Positions 59,334 through 64,000 of a DNA stretch of 64,000 nt are shown piece by piece. The stretch is from Lysinibacillus sp. FSL M8-0337 (GTDB lineage: Bacteria; Bacillota; Bacilli; Bacillales_A; Planococcaceae): the NCBI RefSeq assembly GCF_038593855.1, contig NZ_CP151996.1, forward strand, positions 4,278,001-4,342,000, written 5' to 3'. The position numbers and the translations under genes are program-made. The notes below the pieces were generated by a model. The model was not told the origin of the DNA. It searched no databases and saw only the letters and a program-made list of their open reading frames with translations. Position 1 is the stretch's first letter. Each line of letters starts with the position of its first letter.

Positions 59334-61166
59334 TTAAACTGTTGTTAAAACTTGTTCATCTTGGAGCACTTTTTTTAAGGAATTAACAAGGATTTCATTG
59401 TCCTTTTGATTCCTTGAACTGACTCTAAAGAAATATATTGCATCCATTATTGATTTTCCTGAACATTCTTTAATATAAATATTATGATTTATCAATAATT
59501 TTGCAGCAAGGTCATTAGCAGTAATTTGTTTATTTTTGATTTTACACAATACAAAATTAGAATCTGTATCAAATACTTTCAACTCTTGGATATCTTTAAG
59601 TGAATCCACTAATTCATCTGTTTCTTTACGAACTATTTGACAGCTCTCAAAATAGAATTTTTTATACTGTGGTAAATTCATTAAAAATTCCTCGGCAAAG
59701 CTATTAATATTCCATATAGGCATTTTTTTTCTGATATTATTCAATAGTTCTTCATTTGATGAAGCTGCAAACCCTAGTCTTAAACCACCAATACCAAAAG
59801 TTTTACTCATACTTTTTAATATTAAAATTCTTGGATAGTTATTTAAATCATTTAATAATGTCTTAGATTCACTCTCATTAGAAAAATCAATAAAAGACTC
59901 GTCTACTATAATTATTGTTCCCTGTGCTTCTGTTTCACTATAAACTTTTAATATATCTTGTTTTGATATACTCTTTCCTGTAGGATTATCAGGTGTAATT
60001 AAAACTAGCGCTTGTATATTTTTTTCCTTTGCTATATCAATAATTTTATGTACATCCGGTTTAAATTCTTTTTCTTCAAGTAATTTATACGAACATATAT
60101 TCCCTTCTTTGAATGCATTAGAATACTCATTAAAAGATGGATCTAGTAAAAGTACGTTACCTGAAAAAAGCTGCGGTAGTATCTTTATTAATTCCGAAAC
60201 ACCATTAGCCATGAGCAGATACTCAGCGTTTACGCCTAAAAATAAGGATAAATATTTTTCTATGGTCTTTGAATTAGAAGGATAATTTAATAATAAATCA
60301 TCGAATCTACTCTTCATTTTTTCCTTTAATTCTTCAGGAGGAAAATGGAAATTATATATTAATGCTGCATCTTTTATTGGATATCTCCAATATCCTCCAT
60401 GTTGCTGTTTAAGTATCTGGTGCTGTTTTGACATATTTGCAAATTGATATTCTCCAATACCTAAATCATATGCATTATCAATTTCAAACCAACATGTTGC
60501 AGGTACTTCGCACGCTAAGAGATTCAAATTATTTTTAGCATCTTTAACAAATATATCTTCATAGTAACTATTGATATTACCATTCTGAATTTCATTTTCT
60601 AATTGTTCTACTAAATATCCGTTAAATTCTTCGGAAAATTTATAAATATTAACCGTCTTATAGGGTTTTTCGATAGTTGAGCATGTTTTATTCTTTGTGG
60701 AATGAAACTGGACGATTTTATTTTCTAAATCCTTTTCAATATAAGTTCCTTCCAATAAATTAGTTAATGGAGAAACTAATATATAATTTTTACTGTTTTC
60801 TAACTGTACCAGATGATTCATTAACTCTTTTGTAAAGAAAATGTCCCCTTCAATTAAAGTAACTGATGAATTCAATTCATGGCGTGCTAACCACAGAGAG
60901 TAAATATTATTGGTTTTATCCCAGATATCATTTGTTATATATTTAATTTTAATTTTTTCTCTATATTTCTCTAACTCTTGCATTATTTTATATCCCTTAT
61001 AGCCGATTATTATAACTACTTCATCATAGTGATAATCAATCAAATTATTAATAGTATTCTCAATTATACTAATTTTATTAACTTTTAATAACGGTTTAGG
61101 AATTTCTTCAGATAATGTTCCAAGTCGGCTTCCTCTTCCAGCGCATAACATAATTGCTTTTTTCAT
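59334..61166 (-). CDS. Bifunctional nucleotidyltransferase - class I/II aminotransferase
   Basis: A 610-aa fusion. Residues 1-235 are a LicC/MobA-like sugar-nucleotide-type cytidylyltransferase (MLCAGRGSRLGTLSEEIPKPLLKV, Mg-binding Asp in LIEGDIFF, ETPAT-like EVPATCWFEIDNAYDL). Residues 255-605 are a HisC/CobD-like PLP aminotransferase (TPDNPTGKSISKQDIL, VDESFIDF, PLP Lys near 455 in SMSKTFGIGGLRLGF). PntC-type fusions of this form activate 2-aminoethylphosphonate as CDP-AEP and are found with CDP-alcohol transferases. No PEP mutase gene is within the window, so a phosphonate is only one option; a CDP-activated amino alcohol is another. Confidence 0.85.
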   Translation of the reverse strand: MKKAIMLCAGRGSRLGTLSEEIPKPLLKVNKISIIENTINNLIDYHYDEVVIIIGYKGYKIMQELEKYREKIKIKYITNDIWDKTNNIYSLWLARHELNSSVTLIEGDIFFTKELMNHLVQLENSKNYILVSPLTNLLEGTYIEKDLENKIVQFHSTKNKTCSTIEKPYKTVNIYKFSEEFNGYLVEQLENEIQNGNINSYYEDIFVKDAKNNLNLLACEVPATCWFEIDNAYDLGIGEYQFANMSKQHQILKQQHGGYWRYPIKDAALIYNFHFPPEELKEKMKSRFDDLLLNYPSNSKTIEKYLSLFLGVNAEYLLMANGVSELIKILPQLFSGNVLLLDPSFNEYSNAFKEGNICSYKLLEEKEFKPDVHKIIDIAKEKNIQALVLITPDNPTGKSISKQDILKVYSETEAQGTIIIVDESFIDFSNESESKTLLNDLNNYPRILILKSMSKTFGIGGLRLGFAASSNEELLNNIRKKMPIWNINSFAEEFLMNLPQYKKFYFESCQIVRKETDELVDSLKDIQELKVFDTDSNFVLCKIKNKQITANDLAAKLLINHNIYIKECSGKSIMDAIYFFRVSSRNQKDNEILVNSLKKVLQDEQVLTTV

Positions 61167-61208
61167 AATTTCCCTCTTTCTACATTAAAAGTTATTGAAC
61201 CACTTATT

Positions 61209-62468
61209 CTAATCTACTAAACATTCAATCCTTGGGCCTACCTCATGCTGATAAACCCATACTCCATCTATTCTCCCTTTATAATTCAACTCTCCCCCAT
61301 TCTCTGAGCTTGTTCTCAAACCAGATCCCAAACCGAAGGTGAAGAAATTATCTAAATATTCACCATTAGTAAGGATAGGGTTACAATTGTGATTAGTAAT
61401 AATACTCCCATTTTCTTTAGCAAACGGAATAGCTCGACCAAAATTATCTATTATTTCAATAATATTACTTTTATAACCTGTAGCATTTATTACAATTTGG
61501 CTTGAATTAATAATATTATTATCCAGTTTCTCAACAGATTTCAGACAAATATTCGGATAGATATTATTCAAAACTTCTCTTCCAAGGGAAAAAGAATCAT
61601 ATCGAAGCCCTGAATATCTATTTATCCTCCCACTCAATTTACAAATATCCTCTGTTAAATCAACAGGGTAATGATCACTTGTTGCTTCATCTAAACTGTT
61701 ATAAAACAATTTAATAGGAGACCGATGAATCAGTGTAATGTTAGATTTTTCTGGATTTAACAAAGAAAAATGATTTTTAAACCGATAGAGGCAAGAAAAT
61801 GCACTATGTGAAGAACCAATAATAGAAATCTCTATTGGTTCTGTTCTATCTGCAATTAGTTCATGAATTTTTTCATCTTCTTTCCCTTGTAAAAACTCAT
61901 TTGAATTGCATACAATTTTACCGTCAGGAAACTTATAATTTTTAAAAAGTGAAGTTTGTATTCCACCAATATTAAAAAAGATGTTTTTAGCAAGAATTTT
62001 TTTAGGAGCCCCTGGCGATAACAAATTTTGATAAGTTACCTCGAATTTATTATCTGTTCTTAACTTTATTTCTGTAACTTGGGAAGAAAGACATAATTCA
62101 CTATTGGAATTATTAATAATCTTATTGCTAATAAATCTCCCTATATCAGAAAGAAAATCACCTACTAATGGCAAAGGGGGAGCAGTTAATTCATATTCTT
62201 TTAGTTTAGAATATGAACTTTTTTTATTTATAAACTTAAATAAATCACTATCGCAATTTTTGAAAATTTCAAAAAACACACTTCCTATTGAGTTAGCGGT
62301 TATTTTATACTCACCTAAAGCTCCTAACCCTACATTTAAACTTTTATCAATTGCAATAACACCTTTATTTAATAAAGAATCTAATTTATTTTCCTCTTCT
62401 AAATAGACTAACGGAGAAATATTTGCAGGTCCTGTTCCACAGATTGCTAGATGATATTCTGGTATCAT
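61209..62468 (-). CDS. FAD/NAD(P)-binding oxidoreductase, N-hydroxylase-like fold
   Basis: A 419-aa flavoprotein. The FAD-binding motif is CGTGPANISPLVYL (residues 9-22), the NAD(P)-binding segment EISIIGSSHSAFSCLYRF (about 218-235) and the ATGY motif VINATGYKSN (about 333-342). The three together recall the SidA/IucD/FMO class B monooxygenases, which hydroxylate amines; other members only bind FAD. A role in oxidising an amino group of the product is possible. It abuts the ATP-grasp gene without spacer. Confidence 0.75.
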   Translation of the reverse strand: MIPEYHLAICGTGPANISPLVYLEEENKLDSLLNKGVIAIDKSLNVGLGALGEYKITANSIGSVFFEIFKNCDSDLFKFINKKSSYSKLKEYELTAPPLPLVGDFLSDIGRFISNKIINNSNSELCLSSQVTEIKLRTDNKFEVTYQNLLSPGAPKKILAKNIFFNIGGIQTSLFKNYKFPDGKIVCNSNEFLQGKEDEKIHELIADRTEPIEISIIGSSHSAFSCLYRFKNHFSLLNPEKSNITLIHRSPIKLFYNSLDEATSDHYPVDLTEDICKLSGRINRYSGLRYDSFSLGREVLNNIYPNICLKSVEKLDNNIINSSQIVINATGYKSNIIEIIDNFGRAIPFAKENGSIITNHNCNPILTNGEYLDNFFTFGLGSGLRTSSENGGELNYKGRIDGVWVYQHEVGPRIECLVD

Positions 62469-63680
62469 TTATTTACCCTCCACTATTTCAATGCTTGAGT
62501 TAAAATAATCGATTATTTCTTCCAAATGCTTCTCTACTTCAATTGTGTTCTGTCCAGTAACAATGGCGTCAAAAAGTCTATCCATTGCTGAAGAAGCATT
62601 TTCAAGGATTTGGTTATTTTTATAATGCAAATTGTAATCTACAACCCAATTAAGTTTTGGAAGATTTTTAATATTTTTCACTACACCTTGTCTAGGGGGT
62701 ATTAAAACCCATCCTCCCATTTTCGTGTTGGTGTGTTTACATCTATTTTCACTTCCACATAGAATTCTAAAATATTCACTAATAATGTCATAATGACAAA
62801 CTTTTTTAATCGTAGGATAAATTTTAGCTCCACCAATTCTGCAAGCTATTTCATTTACCAAAATACTACCGTTAACGTCTACAAAAATTTCTGCATGGAA
62901 AATACATGTTTCGTTTTCACCCAAGGTTTGTAGACTTTTCAGTACAATTTCATTTATAGATTCTCTATAAATATCTTTTTCATCTACTAAAGTACTTACT
63001 AGGGGTTTATTTTCTTTAAATCCTAAACAAGAAGTTAGATATTTTGATACAAAAGTTGAAATTAGCTGATGTTGATGATATATACCATCAACATGATATA
63101 ATTCGCCTTCGATTAATGATTCCACTAAAAAATTAGAACCTAAATTAGATAAAAAATCATTAGATTTCTCTAAAAATCGGTTTAATTCTGATTCATTGGT
63201 TATAACAGTAACACCTCTTGATCCTGCATCTCTTCGTGGCTTAATTACAATTTTATAATCATTTTCATCTGCAAACTGCATAATATCAGTTATGCCATAA
63301 ACCGGTTTATAATTAGCAACTGGGACTTTTGATTGTATTAATTTATTTTTCATTGCTACCTTATCACGAAATTCCCAAGTTTGAATTTCATTTAAACCTT
63401 TTACTCCAATAAAGCTTCTAAGCTTTCCAGCTCTTAGTACATCCTTTTCTGAAAGAGCAACAATTTCATCAATTTGTATATGCTTACTCAATTCAATAAC
63501 ATCCAAAATAATTTTTTCATTATTATCATAATCATTATAAAAATTCAGTTCTTTATAATAAGATACATTTTTATATAATTGATAATTAGAAAACACATAA
63601 AGGTTACAATCATCATTAACCCATTTATAATATGTTATATGCTCTAATGGGAATCTATTTAATATTACGATATTCCTCAA
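62469..63680 (-). CDS. ATP-grasp ligase
   Basis: A 403-aa ATP-grasp enzyme of the carbamoyl-phosphate-synthase-like group used for peptide or amide ligation. The nucleotide-binding segment is YKIVIKPRRDAGSRGVTVI (about 146-163), followed by FLVESLIEGELYHVDGIYHQ, and the metal-binding end IFVDVNGSILVNEIACRIGGAKIYP. Such enzymes join a carboxylate to an amine in many small-molecule pathways (for example BacD-type dipeptide ligases). TTG start overlaps the stop of the preceding partial gene (TTTTGA). RBS AGAGGGTG. Confidence 0.82.
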   Translation of the reverse strand: MRNIVILNRFPLEHITYYKWVNDDCNLYVFSNYQLYKNVSYYKELNFYNDYDNNEKIILDVIELSKHIQIDEIVALSEKDVLRAGKLRSFIGVKGLNEIQTWEFRDKVAMKNKLIQSKVPVANYKPVYGITDIMQFADENDYKIVIKPRRDAGSRGVTVITNESELNRFLEKSNDFLSNLGSNFLVESLIEGELYHVDGIYHQHQLISTFVSKYLTSCLGFKENKPLVSTLVDEKDIYRESINEIVLKSLQTLGENETCIFHAEIFVDVNGSILVNEIACRIGGAKIYPTIKKVCHYDIISEYFRILCGSENRCKHTNTKMGGWVLIPPRQGVVKNIKNLPKLNWVVDYNLHYKNNQILENASSAMDRLFDAIVTGQNTIEVEKHLEEIIDYFNSSIEIVEGK

Positions 63681-64000
63681 AATTCACACCCTCTTATATC
63701 CAATTCAGAGAAAAACTGTTCTATATTTTCTTCGTTTGTCTTGACGGAATTTGCAATTGATATTGCATGCACAACTCTATCCTTATTTGAGATATTTATC
63801 TCAAATTTTTCATCCAAATTTTTATAAAACTTATATTCAATAATTGATGGATAATTGTTTATTTCTAGTTTTTTATAATCAGTAACTACCCCATCTTTTT
63901 TGGCTACTTTAAAACGAATTGAAGCAAATAAATCTGTAGAAGGAAGATATATTTCTCTTTTATAACCTAGTAATGATAATAAATATTCTTCAACAATATC
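63677..64000 (-). CDS. C-terminal part of a second ATP-grasp-type protein (cut by window edge)
   Basis: The last 107 codons of a minus-strand gene. Visible are YLLSLLGYKREIYLPSTDLF, ASIRFKVAKK, and a terminal RVVHAISIANSVKTNEENIEQFF. The VHAI-x-ANS-xxTNEEN ending resembles the C-terminal subdomain of ATP-grasp carboxylate-amine ligases (the usual R-x-G-H-x-I-A-x-G-x-T-x-EEA). The catalytic part is outside the window. Coupled to the next ATP-grasp gene by stop/start overlap. Confidence 0.55.
   Translation of the reverse strand, partial: DIVEEYLLSLLGYKREIYLPSTDLFASIRFKVAKKDGVVTDYKKLEINNYPSIIEYKFYKNLDEKFEINISNKDRVVHAISIANSVKTNEENIEQFFSELDIRGCEF

Overview
The window looks like a chromosomal stretch of a low-GC, spore-forming member of the Bacillales; a Lysinibacillus or close relative fits best. 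This is inferred from codon use, strong AGGAGG-type ribosome binding sites, Bacillales-specific families (YunC, DUF1540, DUF2225, a YvyF-like protein, CitST/CitM) and two Bacillus-type operators (MhqR, Fur). No species was assigned by search. No rRNA, tRNA, CRISPR array, phage or intact insertion sequence was seen.

Positions 1-22 kb are mostly housekeeping and accessory metabolism. They hold a deoxyinosine DNA glycosylase, a CitS/CitT two-component system next to its CitM-type citrate transporter, a DUF2268 protease, a polysaccharide deacetylase, YunC and a SIMPL protein. A decayed tandem duplication follows (about 8.7-11.8 kb; it includes two DUF1540 genes). Then come a SAM-I riboswitch in front of a cyclase-family hydrolase, a MerR-type regulator divergent from a GNAT/MATE pair with a classic 19-bp-spacer promoter, and an MhqR-type operator in front of a ring-cleaving dioxygenase and a flavin reductase.

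Positions 22-39 kb are an iron-acquisition island. A minus-strand biosynthetic operon starts behind a Fur box at 33673-33691. It encodes an ATP-grasp protein, a diaminobutyrate aminotransferase, an MFS exporter, three IucA/IucC (NIS) synthetases, an SbnG-like citrate synthase and an SbnH-like decarboxylase. Gene order follows staphyloferrin B (sbnDEFGH), but the amine supply is of the achromobactin type. A second Fur-controlled operon (perfect 19-bp Fur box at 38913-38931) encodes a lipoprotein receptor, two permeases, an ATPase and a FhuF-like reductase for uptake.

Positions 39.4-49.7 kb are the most unusual part, an apparently undescribed RiPP locus. Six small precursor genes, absent from ordinary ORF lists, lie in tandem at an exact 158-nt period. 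Five encode an identical 41-aa peptide and the sixth a 43-aa variant. All end in SGHxGELTRN and have no Cys in the core. Around them lie a PqqD-like recognition protein, an HprK-like kinase, an S41 protease and an ABC exporter on the minus strand, and an Rgg/MutR-type regulator, a full-length LanB dehydratase and an ABC-F protein on the plus strand. A 16-codon hydrophobic ORF beside the Rgg gene may be its pheromone. There is no LanC and no lasso cyclase.

Positions 49.8-58.7 kb carry hisS preceded by a 17-aa His-rich leader peptide (ending QHHHIH) and an attenuator hairpin, then acetyltransferases, a DUF421 protein, an MDR-type MFS exporter, two paralogous small proteins and an AgrC/AgrA-like pair. 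From 58.7 kb to the right edge a second biosynthetic operon (cut by the window) encodes a PssA-like CDP-alcohol transferase, a nucleotidyltransferase-aminotransferase fusion, an FAD enzyme and two ATP-grasp-type proteins. This suggests an unusual phospho- or phosphono-head group.
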